Shown: positions 15,871 through 24,569, numbered from the stretch's first letter. The stretch: 40,194 bases of DNA from Sphingomonadales bacterium (GCA_025356275.1 JANXUK010000055.1:1-40194), one strand, 5' to 3'. Notes: generated by a model from the sequence alone, not told the origin. Numbers and translations are program-made.

Positions 15871-15949
15871 CTAGTGGATTTTACGATTTTGACATTTGCA
15901 GACCCATCCCAACCGCAAGGGGATGCAAATGTCAAAATCAATCCACTAG
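15871..15949. repeat. Palindromic repeat family C, copy d
   Basis: A 79-bp element like copy b, bounded by ctagtggatt and aatccactag. Copies c and d with their spacer form a 169-bp unit (15781-15949) that recurs almost unchanged at 21872-22040. The remaining 60 bases to leuC hold no feature I can name; the leuC promoter must lie there or within the repeats. Confidence 0.92.
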
Positions 15950-16009
15950 CGGCGCCGATAATGCCAGCCCCCGCTTGCAAATCATCCGCCACGGCGTAAT
16001 TGCGAAAGC

Positions 16010-17458
16010 ATGACCCAATCCCCCCGCACGCTTTACGAAAAGATCTGGGACGCGCATGTCGTGGAGACCCGCGATGATGGCACCTGCCTGATCTATATCG
16101 ACCGTCACTTGGTGCATGAAGTCACCAGCCCGCAGGCGTTCGAGGGTCTGCGCGTCTCCGGGCGCAAGGTGCGGCGGCCGGACCTGACGCTGGCGGTGCC
16201 CGATCACAACCTGCCGACCACGGCGCGCCGCGATGCCGCCGGGCGGCCGATCCCGATCGCCGACGCGGATAGCGCGCTGCAACTGGCTGCCCTCACCCGC
16301 AACGCCCCCGAATTCGGCATCCGCCTGATCGGCGACTCCGATGCCGAGCAGGGCATCGTCCATGTCGTCGGGCCGGAGCAGGGCTTCTCGCTGCCCGGCG
16401 CCACCATCGTCTGCGGCGACAGCCACACCTCGTGCCACGGCGGGCTGGGGGCGTTGGCTTTCGGTATCGGCACTTCGGAGGTGGAGCATGTACTGGCCAC
16501 ACAGACGCTGCTGCTCAAGCGATCCAAGACAATGGAGGTGCGGGTTGAGGGCGCTCTCTCACCCGGCGTCACCCCCAAGGACCTGATCCTCCACATCATC
16601 GGGGTGATCGGTACGTCGGGCGGTACCGGCCATGTCATCGAATACCGCGGCACGGTGTTCGAAGGGCTCAGCGTCGAGGGCCGGCTGACCATCTGCAACA
16701 TGAGCATCGAGGCCGGCGCGCGCGCCGGCCTGATCGCGCCGGATGACAAGACCTTCGCTTATCTCAAGGGCCGCCCTTATGCCCCCACCGGCGCTGAATG
16801 GGACCGTGCGGTGGCGTGGTGGCGCAGTCTGGCCACCGATGCGGGGGCGAAATTCGACAAAAGCGTCGTCATCGATGCCGCCAGCATCCCGCCCACCGTC
16901 ACCTGGGGCACCAGCCCGGAGGATACCGTCGGCATCGGCGGCGTCGTCCCCGATCCCGCCAGCTTTGCCGACCCGTCCAAGCAGGAGGCCGCTCGCAACA
17001 GCCTTGCCTATATGGGCCTGTCGCCGGGGCAGCGGATGGCCGATATCGCAGTGGAAAACATCTTCATCGGTAGTTGCACCAACAGCCGGATCGAGGATCT
17101 GCGCGCCGCCGCCGCTGTGCTGAAGGGGCGGCACAAGGCGGCCAGTGTCAAATGGGCCATCGTCGTCCCCGGCAGCGGGCTGGTCAAGGCGCAGGCCGAG
17201 GCCGAGGGGCTGGACCGGGTGTTCCTCGACGCGGGCCTCGAATGGCGCGAACCCGGCTGCTCGGCGTGTCTGGGCATGAACCCCGACAAGGTACCGCCGG
17301 GAGAGCGTTGTGCCTCCACCTCCAACCGCAATTTCGTCGGGCGGCAGGGGCCCGGCGCGCGCACCCACCTCGTGTCACCGGCGATGGCGGCGGCGGCGGC
17401 GGTGACCGGGCGGCTGTGCGATGTGCGCGAACTGATACGTGAGGAGGCATCGGCATGA
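16010..17458 (+). CDS. leuC: 3-isopropylmalate dehydratase large subunit
   Basis: LeuC with LeuD isomerises 2-isopropylmalate to 3-isopropylmalate in leucine synthesis, using a 4Fe-4S cluster. The 482-residue protein has the aconitase-family blocks VPDHNLPT (63-70), [20 protein letters not shown] (135-154) and the cluster ligands C356 (FIGSCTNSR), C417 and C420 (CSACLGMN). Length is typical. Its stop overlaps the start of a 62-residue ORF (ATGA), and leuD follows, so the three form one unit. Confidence 0.97.
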   Translation: MTQSPRTLYEKIWDAHVVETRDDGTCLIYIDRHLVHEVTSPQAFEGLRVSGRKVRRPDLTLAVPDHNLPTTARRDAAGRPIPIADADSALQLAALTRNAPEFGIRLIGDSDAEQGIVHVVGPEQGFSLPGATIVCGDSHTSCHGGLGALAFGIGTSEVEHVLATQTLLLKRSKTMEVRVEGALSPGVTPKDLILHIIGVIGTSGGTGHVIEYRGTVFEGLSVEGRLTICNMSIEAGARAGLIAPDDKTFAYLKGRPYAPTGAEWDRAVAWWRSLATDAGAKFDKSVVIDAASIPPTVTWGTSPEDTVGIGGVVPDPASFADPSKQEAARNSLAYMGLSPGQRMADIAVENIFIGSCTNSRIEDLRAAAAVLKGRHKAASVKWAIVVPGSGLVKAQAEAEGLDRVFLDAGLEWREPGCSACLGMNPDKVPPGERCASTSNRNFVGRQGPGARTHLVSPAMAAAAAVTGRLCDVRELIREEASA

Positions 17459-17643
17459 GCAACATCCCCGACAAACCATCCGATAAGGCCAACTGGACCG
17501 GCGCGGCCTCGATCGCCGGGGCCGCCATCGGTTCGGCGGCTTTGGTCGCCGCGCTGCTCTATGCCTCGCGCCGCAAGGAACGGGCTGAGGCTCGGGCCAA
17601 TCCCGCCCCTCTTTCCGCCGATAACGCGCCCGAGACCGATTGA
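17455..17643 (+). CDS. Small membrane protein between leuC and leuD
   Basis: A 62-residue ORF whose ATG overlaps the leuC stop (ATGA) and whose TGA overlaps the leuD ATG by one base (TGATG), so translation appears coupled on both sides. One predicted helix, [20 protein letters not shown] at about residues 18-37, is followed by a positively charged RRKERAEAR and an acidic/Pro tail, suggesting an N-out membrane anchor. I do not recognise a family. The tight packing argues that it is a real gene. Confidence 0.65.
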   Translation: MSNIPDKPSDKANWTGAASIAGAAIGSAALVAALLYASRRKERAEARANPAPLSADNAPETD

Positions 17644-18245
17644 TGGAACCGATCAGCCATGTCGCCGGCCGCGCCATCGCGTTCGGCCGCAAGAACGTCG
17701 ACACCGATGTCATCATCCCGGCGGCCTATCTCAAAACCATCACCCGCGAGGGGCTGGGCAAGGGCGCGTTCGAGACGGTGCGGGCCGAGCCCGGCAATGT
17801 TTTCGACGAGCCCGCCAATGCCGGCGCGCCGATCCTGATCGCGGGGGACAATTTCGGCTGCGGTTCATCGCGCGAACATGCGGCATGGGCGCTGCTTGAT
17901 CTTGGCATAACCTGTGTCATCGCGCCCAGCTTTTCGGACATATTCTCCGGCAATGCGTTCAAAAATGGCATCCTGACCGTGCCCTTGCCACAGGCAGCGG
18001 TGGACCGGCTGATGGTCGTCGCGGCGGCTGGCGATACGGTCGATGTGGACCTGGAGGCGCAATCGGTCACCACGCGGTTTCAGGATCGCTTCGCCTTCGA
18101 GATCGATCCTTTCCGCAAATCCTGCTTGCTGGGCGGCCTTGATGAGGTCGGGCTGACTTTGGCGCGCGGCGACGCCATTGCCGCTTACGAAGCGCGCGCC
18201 GCCACCACTATGCCGTTTCTGAGCGGAGCGGTGCAAGCAGCTTGA
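17643..18245 (+). CDS. leuD: 3-isopropylmalate dehydratase small subunit
   Basis: The swivel subunit of isopropylmalate isomerase. The 200-residue protein shows [19 protein letters not shown] at the N-terminus, the conserved [16 protein letters not shown] at about residues 73-88, and ISP-type [14 protein letters not shown]. The ATG at 17643-17645 overlaps the previous stop by one base; a TTG one codon earlier is possible but unnecessary. Partner of leuC upstream. Confidence 0.97.
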   Translation: MEPISHVAGRAIAFGRKNVDTDVIIPAAYLKTITREGLGKGAFETVRAEPGNVFDEPANAGAPILIAGDNFGCGSSREHAAWALLDLGITCVIAPSFSDIFSGNAFKNGILTVPLPQAAVDRLMVVAAAGDTVDVDLEAQSVTTRFQDRFAFEIDPFRKSCLLGGLDEVGLTLARGDAIAAYEARAATTMPFLSGAVQAA

Positions 18246-18307
18246 ACGCGGGGGCATGCCGTTCTACACTGCGGCATTGAAGGACGCTCCGCCATGACTG
18301 CTTTCCC

Positions 18308-18631
18308 ATGACTGATTTTACTGACCGCGAACGCGGCGAGGAAGCCCATTTCGCGCATGCCGAGGAAATGGAATTCCGCATCCACGCCCGCCGCAACCGG
18401 CTGCTGGGCGCTTGGGCGGCGACGCGCATGGCGCTGTCGCCGGCTGAGAGTGAGGCCTATGCCAAAAGTGTTGTACAGGCCGATTTCGAGGAATCGGGCG
18501 ATGAGGACGTGGTGCGCAAGCTCCTCGGCGATCTCATCTCCGCCGGGGTCGATGCCGATGAGGCCGAGGTTCGTGCCGCGCTCAAAGCCCGCGAGATCGA
18601 GGCGCGGCGCGCCTTGCTCGGCGCGGCCTGA
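18308..18631 (+). CDS. ATPase inhibitor subunit zeta (DUF1476)
   Basis: In alphaproteobacteria the zeta protein inhibits the rotary F1Fo-ATPase, preventing wasteful ATP hydrolysis. The 107-residue product matches DUF1476: TDFTDRERGEEAHFAHAEEM, then RRNRLLGAWAA and VVQADFEESGDEDVVRKLLG. It is all-helical by composition, with no signal peptide. A five-codon ORF (ATG at 18294) ends in ATGA overlapping its start, which could couple translation but may be chance. bolA follows 16 bases later. Confidence 0.9.
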   Translation: MTDFTDRERGEEAHFAHAEEMEFRIHARRNRLLGAWAATRMALSPAESEAYAKSVVQADFEESGDEDVVRKLLGDLISAGVDADEAEVRAALKAREIEARRALLGAA

Positions 18632-18647
18632 CCCGAAGGACCGCACC

Positions 18648-18881
18648 ATGGCCATGGCCGCCGATCACATCGTCGCGCTGATCCGCGCCGGCATCCCCGA
18701 TGCAGAGGTGACGATCACCGATCTGGCGGGCGACGGCGACCATTACGCCGCACACGTCACCGCCGCCAGCTTTGCCGGCAAGCCGCGCATCGCGCAGCAC
18801 AAGCTGGTCTATGCGGCGTTGGGCGGGCGGATGGGCGGCGAATTGCACGCCTTGCAACTAACGACTTCGGTTACCAATTAG
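18648..18881 (+). CDS. BolA family protein
   Basis: A 77-residue BolA/IbaG-type protein: ADHIVALIRAGIPDAEVTI, then the GDHYAAHVTAASFAGKPRIA loop and HKLVYAALGGRMGGELHALQ, with the helix-turn-helix-like C-terminal half and the His pair (H of DHY and H of QHKLV) that can bind a shared iron-sulfur cluster. BolA proteins pair with CGFS monothiol glutaredoxins, and one is encoded directly downstream. ATG 18648-18650 is preferred, sharing the family N-terminus. Confidence 0.92.
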   Translation: MAMAADHIVALIRAGIPDAEVTITDLAGDGDHYAAHVTAASFAGKPRIAQHKLVYAALGGRMGGELHALQLTTSVTN

Positions 18882-18921
18882 GCGTTGTCATCCTGTTTCT
18901 CGCAAAACTTAAGGCCCCATC

Positions 18922-19263
18922 ATGTCTGACACCGCACATTCCCCCGCCGTCCTCCGCATCTCCGAGATCCTGGCCGGCAATGACATCGTGCTGTTCATGA
19001 AAGGCACGCCGCTGTTCCCGCAATGCGGTTTTTCCAGCAAGGCGATCGCCATTCTCGACCATATGGCGGTGAAGTATCACACTGTGGATGTGCTGCAGGA
19101 CATGGAAATCCGGCAGGGCATCAAAAGCTTCTCCGAATGGCCGACCATCCCGCAACTCTACGTCAAGGGTGAGTTTCTGGGCGGCAGCGACATTATGATG
19201 GAGATGTTCGAGGCGGGCGAATTGCAGGCGCTGGTCGTGCAGCATGGCATCGCATCGGCCTGA
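18922..19263 (+). CDS. grxD: Monothiol glutaredoxin, Grx4 family
   Basis: A 113-residue CGFS glutaredoxin. The active site PQCGFSSK places the cluster-binding Cys at residue 35; [30 protein letters not shown] and MFEAGELQ are standard family blocks. It carries and transfers 2Fe-2S clusters together with BolA, encoded 40 bases upstream. It probably shares a transcript with the zeta inhibitor and bolA. Confidence 0.96.
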   Translation: MSDTAHSPAVLRISEILAGNDIVLFMKGTPLFPQCGFSSKAIAILDHMAVKYHTVDVLQDMEIRQGIKSFSEWPTIPQLYVKGEFLGGSDIMMEMFEAGELQALVVQHGIASA

Positions 19264-19593
19264 TTGTTTCCGCCTGAGTTTTCACTGCTGAGGGGAGGTG
19301 GCGCGGCCTGTGGACTGCGCCTAAACCGGACCTTGGCGTCGCTGTAAAACTTATGAGGCGGGACCGGGGAGACTTTCCGGCCCCGCCTCTGTAAGCGACT
19401 GCTACGGGGTATCCATGTATAAGCATTGTTCGTGCCAGATTACATAACTGACTGATATAATATAATTATGATAAAATCCGGCCGCGCCGATTTGCCCCCG
19501 GTGTCAGTTTTTCCGACAGATTTGCCGCATAGCGCGATAATTTGCTCGGCCGATTGAGCTTGCCTCCCACCGCTGTGCCGTCAAGGATGCGGC
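19264..19593. other. Intergenic region between grxD and the Nudix gene
   Basis: 330 bases with no convincing ORF. The left part is GC-rich and ends in the hairpin at 19355-19389. The right part contains an AT-rich island with overlapping TATAAT hexamers at 19456-19466, which could be a -10 element for the Nudix gene, but I see no matching -35 at 16-18 bases. A small RNA cannot be excluded. Confidence 0.5.
19355..19389 (+). terminator. grxD: Strong hairpin downstream of grxD
   Basis: gaggcggg...cccgcctc with inner ccgg/ccgg pairing around gggagacttt gives a long GC stem 92 bases after the grxD stop. No T-run follows (tgtaagcg), so it is a weak intrinsic terminator at best or an RNA 3' end. 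Confidence 0.5.
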
Positions 19594-20382
19594 ATGAGTG
19601 ACGCAGCCGCCAGTCCCGCTTCCCCTGCCGGCACGATCCCCGCCGCGACGGTGGTGATCTTTCGCCAGGCGCAGGCCGGACCGCCCGAATTGCTGATGGT
19701 TCAACGCGCGAAAGCGATGCGTTTTGCCGGCGGCGCGGCGGTGTTTCCCGGCGGGCGGATCGATCCTTCGGACCATACGCTGGCAGCCACGCTTTCCGCC
19801 ACTGGGGATCACGCCGGCATCGACGACCTCGCCGCGCGCATCGCGGGCATTCGCGAGACGCTGGAGGAGACCGGCCTCGCCATCGGCCTGACCCGGCCGG
19901 TTAGCGGGCCGGATGCCGAACGGGCACGGGCGCTGCTGGCCAAGGAAGGCGCGCTGGCGCCGGTGCTGGCGCAGATGGGCTGGACGCTGGCGGTGGAGGC
20001 GCTGATCCCGTTTGCACGGTGGTGCCCGCAATGGCCCGGCGCGTTCGACACGTTCTTCCACCTCGCCGACCTTGGCAGCGGCGCGGTCGATCTGCTGGTC
20101 GACAACACCGAGAACAGCCGGCTGTTCTGGATGAGCGCCGCCGATGCCCTCACGGCGGCGGACAATGGCGAGATCAGCGTGATCTTCCCCACGCGCCGCA
20201 ATCTGGAGCGGCTGGCGCTATTCGCCAGCTTTGCCGAGGCGCGCTCGCAGGCCGAAGCGATCCCGGTGCGGATGATCACCCCGGCAAAGCTCGAACGGGA
20301 CGGCGAGCCGTGGCTGACCATCCCCGATGGCTTAGGCTATCCGGTGCTGGGTCAGCCCCTAGCCAGCGTGCAGCGCGGCTAG
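19594..20382 (+). CDS. Nudix hydrolase, NUDT19-like with interrupted Nudix box
   Basis: A 262-residue Nudix protein. The Nudix box is split: GGRIDP at residues 53-58 and RETLEETGL at 87-95 are separated by about 20 extra residues, as in the mammalian NUDT19/RP2 acyl-CoA diphosphatase type. PAATVVIFR and MVQRAKAMRFAGGAAVFPGG precede the box. Hence a CoA-ester or related diphosphate is the likely substrate; this is inference. AAGGA precedes the ATG. Its TAG stop (20380-20382) is part of the CTAG of an A-family repeat. Confidence 0.88.
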   Translation: MSDAAASPASPAGTIPAATVVIFRQAQAGPPELLMVQRAKAMRFAGGAAVFPGGRIDPSDHTLAATLSATGDHAGIDDLAARIAGIRETLEETGLAIGLTRPVSGPDAERARALLAKEGALAPVLAQMGWTLAVEALIPFARWCPQWPGAFDTFFHLADLGSGAVDLLVDNTENSRLFWMSAADALTAADNGEISVIFPTRRNLERLALFASFAEARSQAEAIPVRMITPAKLERDGEPWLTIPDGLGYPVLGQPLASVQRG

Positions 20383-20446
20383 AGTCTTTGTTTTCGCATC
20401 GTTTATTGCCAAAAACCGGTACCCACTTTTTGGCACGATGCTCTAG
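20379..20446. repeat. Palindromic repeat family A, copy 2
   Basis: A complete 68-bp copy from ctagagtctttg to gatgctctag. The first CTAG contains the Nudix stop; the last CTAG is shared with copy 3. The core gcatcg, tgccaaaaa, ccggtaccc, ttttggca, cgatgc equals that of copy 1. Confidence 0.95.
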
Positions 20447-20510
20447 AGTCTTTGTTTTCGCATCGTTTATTGCCAAAAACCGGTACCCACTTTTTGGCAC
20501 GATGCTCTAG
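20443..20510. repeat. Palindromic repeat family A, copy 3
   Basis: A second complete 68-bp copy in the same orientation, sharing CTAG 20443-20446 with copy 2. Its last CTAG (20507-20510) provides the TAG stop of the minus-strand MFS gene. The tandem pair thus exactly fills the space between two convergent genes. The pentamer cgcgg flanks the pair on both sides, a possible but short target duplication. Confidence 0.95.
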
Positions 20511-21718
20511 CGCGGCTTGCGCGCACCATACAGACCCAGCCCGACCGCAAGCGCGAAATAACAGGCCATCGCCGCAATTGAGGGATTGTAGGATCCGGTC
20601 CGCGCATACGCGATGGGCGCGCCCAGCATCGCCGCACCCATGAACGGCAGGCTGAACAATGTGTTGAGCCCCAACCCCCGGCTGTAACTGGCCTTGCCGA
20701 AGCTGTCGGACAGCCCGCGCCCGAGCGTCGGCATCGCCCCCGAACCGTGGAGCCCGATCAGGCCAATCACCACCAGCGCCACCGTGAACGAGGGATGCAG
20801 CAACAGGACCGCCCAGAGGATCGCGCAATTAAGCCCGATCAGCGCCAGCGACTTGCCGCCGCCCAACCGGTCCGCAACCCAGCCGAACAGCACCGAACCA
20901 GCGAGGCCAACCATCGACATCACCGATTGAATGATCGAGGATTCGCCGCGGGTAAAGCCCCAGGACGTGCCCATCGGAATCAGCAGCGCGCCCAGCAATA
21001 CCGAGCTGGTCATGCTGGCAATTGCCGCCAGGCACAGCGCCCAGAACTGAGACTTGCCCAGCAATTGCATCAGGCTGTACGAACCATCGGCGGTATGTGC
21101 GCCGGGCACAGCGGCCTCTCCGCCCGGCGGATGGTCCCGGATCAACAGGTTGAGCGGCAGCATGATCAGCCCGGCAATCGCGGCCAGCACCAGATAGGCG
21201 GTCCGCACCGAATAATGATCGAGAAAGGCATTCAGCAGCACCGGCAGAATCGCAATCAGGAACGGCAAATTGACCAACCCCAACGCCAGCCCGCGATTGC
21301 GCCCGAACCAGCGCGCCACCAGCGTGTTCGGCCCGATCGACCCGGTCAAAATCATCGCTGGCCCAAAGCAGAGCCCATAGGCGGCAAGGTACAGCGGATA
21401 ACTGGTGGTGAGCGCCAGAATCAGGAACCCCGCTACCGTCAGCACCGCGCCGAGCACCATCAGCATGCGTAGCGAATAGCGCGCTATCAACACGCCGACA
21501 AAAGGCGCCAGCAGCGATGCGACCAGCAGCATCAGGAACAACCCGCCCGCCGCCGCGCCGGTGCTGACATGCAGCCGCGTCTCGACCGAGGCGATCATCA
21601 GGCTGAACGAGCCCATGATCGTGCCGATCACCACATTGAACGACACGCCGGCGATCAGCGCCATGCGCGGCGCTTGGGCGTGGTTGGGCGAGTCGGAATC
21701 CGAATCGGCTGGTAGCAA
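20507..21718 (-). CDS. Major facilitator superfamily transporter
   Basis: About 403 residues with some 12 hydrophobic helices, for example GVSFNVVIGTIMGSFSLMIA, GLFLMLLVASLLAPFVGVLI and ALVVIGLIGLHGSGAMPTLG, and the MFS loop pattern VADRLGGGKSLALIG between the halves. The layout recalls the OFA/monocarboxylate group; the substrate is unknown. The open frame reaches GTG 21778, but TTG 21716-21718 has GGGGGAG seven bases upstream and removes an Arg-rich non-membrane leader, so it is preferred. The TAG stop is contributed by a repeat. Confidence 0.85.
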   Translation of the reverse strand: MLPADSDSDSPNHAQAPRMALIAGVSFNVVIGTIMGSFSLMIASVETRLHVSTGAAAGGLFLMLLVASLLAPFVGVLIARYSLRMLMVLGAVLTVAGFLILALTTSYPLYLAAYGLCFGPAMILTGSIGPNTLVARWFGRNRGLALGLVNLPFLIAILPVLLNAFLDHYSVRTAYLVLAAIAGLIMLPLNLLIRDHPPGGEAAVPGAHTADGSYSLMQLLGKSQFWALCLAAIASMTSSVLLGALLIPMGTSWGFTRGESSIIQSVMSMVGLAGSVLFGWVADRLGGGKSLALIGLNCAILWAVLLLHPSFTVALVVIGLIGLHGSGAMPTLGRGLSDSFGKASYSRGLGLNTLFSLPFMGAAMLGAPIAYARTGSYNPSIAAMACYFALAVGLGLYGARKPR

Positions 21719-21871
21719 GATGAGACTCCCCCGGCAGGCCCGGCGCCGCGCGGGCGCCCGCTCCGACGCGGATCGCACCGCCCACGCCTTTTCGCGCGCA
21801 GCGTGACAGCAAGCCGCCGGCTTGGCCAGTGGGACGTGCCAATATCGCCCCCCCGGCGATGCAGCGTAAAT

Positions 21872-21949
21872 CTAGTGGTCCGATTCTGACATTCGATACC
21901 GCTTGGGGCCAAGTCGCGCTCGAATGTCAGAATCTTTTCGGACCACTAG
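21872..21949. repeat. Palindromic repeat family C, copy e
   Basis: Same subtype as 15781-15858 (ctagtggtccgattctgaca ... ggaccactag), differing at a few central bases. It lies upstream of the MFS gene, which starts near 21718; the 150 bases between hold no feature I recognise. Confidence 0.92.
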
Positions 21950-21961
21950 AAGATTTTGATT

Positions 21962-22040
21962 CTAGTGGATTTTACGATTTTGACATTTGCAGACCCATCC
22001 CAACCGCCAGGGGATGCAAATGTCAAAGTCAATCCACTAG
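21962..22040. repeat. Palindromic repeat family C, copy f
   Basis: Same subtype as 15871-15949, reached after a 12-bp AT-rich spacer like the one at 15859-15870. Its final CTAG gives the TAG stop of the PilZ gene (22037-22039, minus strand). Confidence 0.92.
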
Positions 22041-22372
22041 TAGCTCAGGCCGACGCGCGCGCCTTCTTGCTGGCGGGTCAGATGATCGACCACCGGGCCA
22101 TACAGGGGCGCATCGAACTGCACCCCGGCGCGGCCATCCTCGATCCAGCGGACGATGCCCGAGATCGCCTCCAGCCCATCGGCCTTGATGATGACCCGCT
22201 TACCAATCGACAGATAAAGCGAGTTGGTGGTGACACAGCAGCCATGCGTCGACAGGTCGAACAGCCGGCCATTCTCGCGCATGCCATTGGTGGTGGCGCA
22301 ACGCGCGTTCAGCACCACAGGCTTGCGCTCGGCGCAACGGTGCATCGGCGCGTGAGGGCGGGGCTGGTCCAT
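22037..22372 (-). CDS. PilZ domain protein
   Basis: A single-domain protein of 111 residues. The PilZ pattern is RKPVVLNARCATTNG, then GRLFDLSTHGCCVTTNSLYL (the D.S..G motif), ending in GIVRWIEDGRAGVQFDAPL. The typical RxxxR c-di-GMP motif is only partly seen (R..E R at the N-terminus), so nucleotide binding is uncertain. ATG 22370-22372. It is divergent from ggt. The TAG stop lies in repeat copy f. Confidence 0.85.
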   Translation of the reverse strand: MDQPRPHAPMHRCAERKPVVLNARCATTNGMRENGRLFDLSTHGCCVTTNSLYLSIGKRVIIKADGLEAISGIVRWIEDGRAGVQFDAPLYGPVVDHLTRQQEGARVGLSY

Positions 22373-22532
22373 CCTCGACCTATGCCACGACGGCGGTTAA
22401 CGCGTGGTTTCATCGACCCTCGTGGATTTTACCGAAGGCGGCGGCGCCAGATTGTGCGTGCGCGCCAATTTTCGGCGCAATCAAAGGCATTTGCCGGTCA
22501 AATTTCCCTCGCCAGCCCGGCACCTTGACCAT

Positions 22533-24332
22533 ATGGTTCGGGCTTGGCCGACCCGCAGGAGCAGCCCTTTGCCCACCGCCCACCTTCGACGCTCCCTGCT
22601 CATGCTCGGAGGTTTGTGCGGCGCGGCCATCGCCGCGACGGCGGCAGCGCGCGAGACTCCGCTTCGCGAGCCTATCCTGCCGCCCCAGGTAGAGCGCTCG
22701 GCGGGCGCGCCGCTGCACCAATCGGCGCGTGCCCGGCATGCCATGGTCGCGGCGGCCAATCCGCTGGCGGTGGCGGCGGGGGTCAAGATGCTGCGCGCCG
22801 GGGGCAGCGCAGTGGATGCGGCGGTGGCGGTGCAGGCTGTGCTGGGGCTGGTAGAACCGCAAAGCTCCGGGCTCGGCGGCGGGTCGTTCCTGGTGTTTTA
22901 CGATGCGAAAACCCGCGAAGTCACTGCCTATGACGGCCGCGAGGTCGCACCGCATGGCGCCGACCCGGCTCAGTTCGTCGGCGCCGATGGCCATCCGCTG
23001 CCGTTTGGCCAGGCGGTGCTGGGCGGCATTGCCAGCGGGGTTCCCGGCGCGATTGCGATGCTCGATATGGCGCAGCGCGAACATGGCCGGCTGAAGTGGG
23101 CGAGCCTGTTTGCTCCGGCGGCGCGTCTGGCGCGCGATGGCTTCATCATCTCGCCCCGGCTGGCCGGAATGATCACTCTCAACATGCCGGAGAACACCGC
23201 GCCCGATGTCATCGCCTATTTCGCCAAGCCCGATGGCACGCATTATGCGGCCGGCGACGTTCTGCGCAATCCGGCCTATGCCGACAGCCTGTCGACGATT
23301 GCCGTCAGGCGTTCCGCCGGGCTGCTGACCGGCCCGCTGGCGGAGGCGATCACCGCACGCACCGCACAGGCGCCGCTGCCCAGCACGCTGAGTACCACCG
23401 ACCTGGCCGCGTACCGTCCGCACAAGACCGGGGCGCTGTGCCTGCCGTGGCAGGGCTATACCGTCTGTACCCCGCAAGCGCCATCGGGCGGGCCGGCGCT
23501 GCTGGAGGCGCTGGGGATATTGGCCCGGACCGATATTGCCGCGCGCGGGCCCAATGATGCCGATGCATGGTTCACCTTTGCGCAGGCCAGCCGCCTCGCC
23601 TATGCCGACCGCGACCGCTATGAAGGTGATCCGGCGTTTGTTTCGGTGCCCGTCGCCGGCCTGCTTGCGCCCGATTACGTGGCACAGCGCGCCGCCCTGA
23701 TCGGCAGCAGCGCCGGGCCGGTGACATGGGGCCAGCCCAAAGGCGCCCCCGCCCCCGGCATCGACGCCACGCGTGAGCCGGGCGGGACCAGCCATATCGT
23801 CATCGTCGACGCCGCCGGCAATGTCGTTTCGATGACGACCACGGTGGAGAGCATCTTCGGCTCCGGGCGGATGGTCGGCGGGTTTTTCCTCAACAACCAG
23901 CTGACCGATTTCTCGTTTTCACCGAAGGCGGCCGATGGCACTGCCGCCGCCAACGCGCTGGCGCCGGGCAAGCGCCCAAGGTCGAGCATGGCGCCGATCA
24001 TCGTGCTGGATGCCAAACGGCGCTTCGTCGCCGCGATGGGATCGCCGGGCGGCAGTTCGATCATCGCCTATAATCTCAAGGCCTTGATCGGCGTGCTCGG
24101 CTGGCACCTGACCCCGCAGCAGGCGGCGGCGCTGCCCAATCTGGTGGCGCATGGGGCATTGTTTAGCGCCGATCCCTTCCCCCCCGCCATCGCCGGCGCA
24201 CTGGCCAGAAAGGCGATGCCGCTCGACACTGCGCGCGGTGAGAACTCGGGGATACAGATTATCCTGCGCAAAAACGGCGCCTATCAAGGCGGCGCCGATC
24301 CAAGGCGTGAGGGGATGGCACGGGGGTTCTAG
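22533..24332 (+). CDS. ggt: Gamma-glutamyltransferase (gamma-glutamyltranspeptidase)
   Basis: Hydrolyses or transfers the gamma-glutamyl group of glutathione in the periplasm. The 599-residue proenzyme begins with an Arg-rich n-region and a hydrophobic core (LLMLGGLCGAAIAATAAA), a signal peptide likely cut near residue 40. It has NPLAVAAGVKMLRAGGSAVD and GLGGGSFLVFYD, and the self-processing site GGTSHIVIVD with the nucleophile Thr near residue 419, giving large and small subunits. GSPGGSSIIAYN near the C-terminus is also typical. ATG 22533-22535 is preferred over an upstream GTG because it starts the signal peptide. The stop TAG is inside repeat B. Confidence 0.95.
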   Translation: MVRAWPTRRSSPLPTAHLRRSLLMLGGLCGAAIAATAAARETPLREPILPPQVERSAGAPLHQSARARHAMVAAANPLAVAAGVKMLRAGGSAVDAAVAVQAVLGLVEPQSSGLGGGSFLVFYDAKTREVTAYDGREVAPHGADPAQFVGADGHPLPFGQAVLGGIASGVPGAIAMLDMAQREHGRLKWASLFAPAARLARDGFIISPRLAGMITLNMPENTAPDVIAYFAKPDGTHYAAGDVLRNPAYADSLSTIAVRRSAGLLTGPLAEAITARTAQAPLPSTLSTTDLAAYRPHKTGALCLPWQGYTVCTPQAPSGGPALLEALGILARTDIAARGPNDADAWFTFAQASRLAYADRDRYEGDPAFVSVPVAGLLAPDYVAQRAALIGSSAGPVTWGQPKGAPAPGIDATREPGGTSHIVIVDAAGNVVSMTTTVESIFGSGRMVGGFFLNNQLTDFSFSPKAADGTAAANALAPGKRPRSSMAPIIVLDAKRRFVAAMGSPGGSSIIAYNLKALIGVLGWHLTPQQAAALPNLVAHGALFSADPFPPAIAGALARKAMPLDTARGENSGIQIILRKNGAYQGGADPRREGMARGF

Positions 24333-24370
24333 AGCAAGATGCGATAAAACAGAATCGCATCTTGCTCTAG
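24329..24370. repeat. Palindromic repeat family B, copy 2
   Basis: A 42-bp palindrome matching 13639-13680, starting with the CTAG that holds the ggt stop codon and sharing its last CTAG with the A-family copy that follows. The B+A order and junction equal those behind pspC. Confidence 0.94.
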
Positions 24371-24433
24371 AGTCTTTGTTTTCGCATCGTTTATTGCCAA
24401 AAACCGGTACCCACTTTTTGGCACGATGCTCTA
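24367..24433. repeat. Palindromic repeat family A, copy 4
   Basis: An A-family element from CTAG 24367-24370 to gatgctctaa, where the final G of CTAG has changed. Core and loop (ccggtaccc) equal the other intact copies. Confidence 0.94.
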
Positions 24434-24449
24434 AGAATCCTTGTTGGTT

Positions 24450-24569
24450 AAGCCTGTGCCGTCCCGCGCCCCTTCCCGACCTCCCACAGCGTGTATCCTG
24501 AACGGGAGGTCGGGAGGGGGCGCGGCATGGCACAGGCTTTCCGCGAAAAGCGCCCTTTCGCGCATTTCG
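24450..24569. repeat. Repeat family D, copy 2
   Basis: Arms gcctgtgccgtcccgcgccc (from 24452) and gggcgcggcatggcacaggc (ending 24537) enclose a short loop; a second hairpin with gcgaaaagcgc and gcgcatttcg follows to 24569. It reaches the gcvPB stop codon at 24570 and fills the gap between the convergent ggt and gcv units, where it may act as a two-way terminator. Confidence 0.9.

Noticed and set aside
15614..15949. CRISPR array suggested by repeated units
   Set aside because: Units are palindromes that abut or share CTAG, of two subtypes, without unique spacers of constant length and without cas genes.
19300..19390. Known small RNA such as 6S or RNase P RNA downstream of grxD
   Set aside because: I could not match any conserved core of these RNAs; only a single strong hairpin is certain.
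20369..20519. Target-site duplication cgcgg around the tandem A pair
   Set aside because: Five GC-rich bases in a GC-rich genome are easily matched by chance, and other copies do not show a flanking duplication.
22404..22532. Longer start for ggt at 22404
   Set aside because: The extra 43 residues precede a complete signal peptide and would bury it internally.
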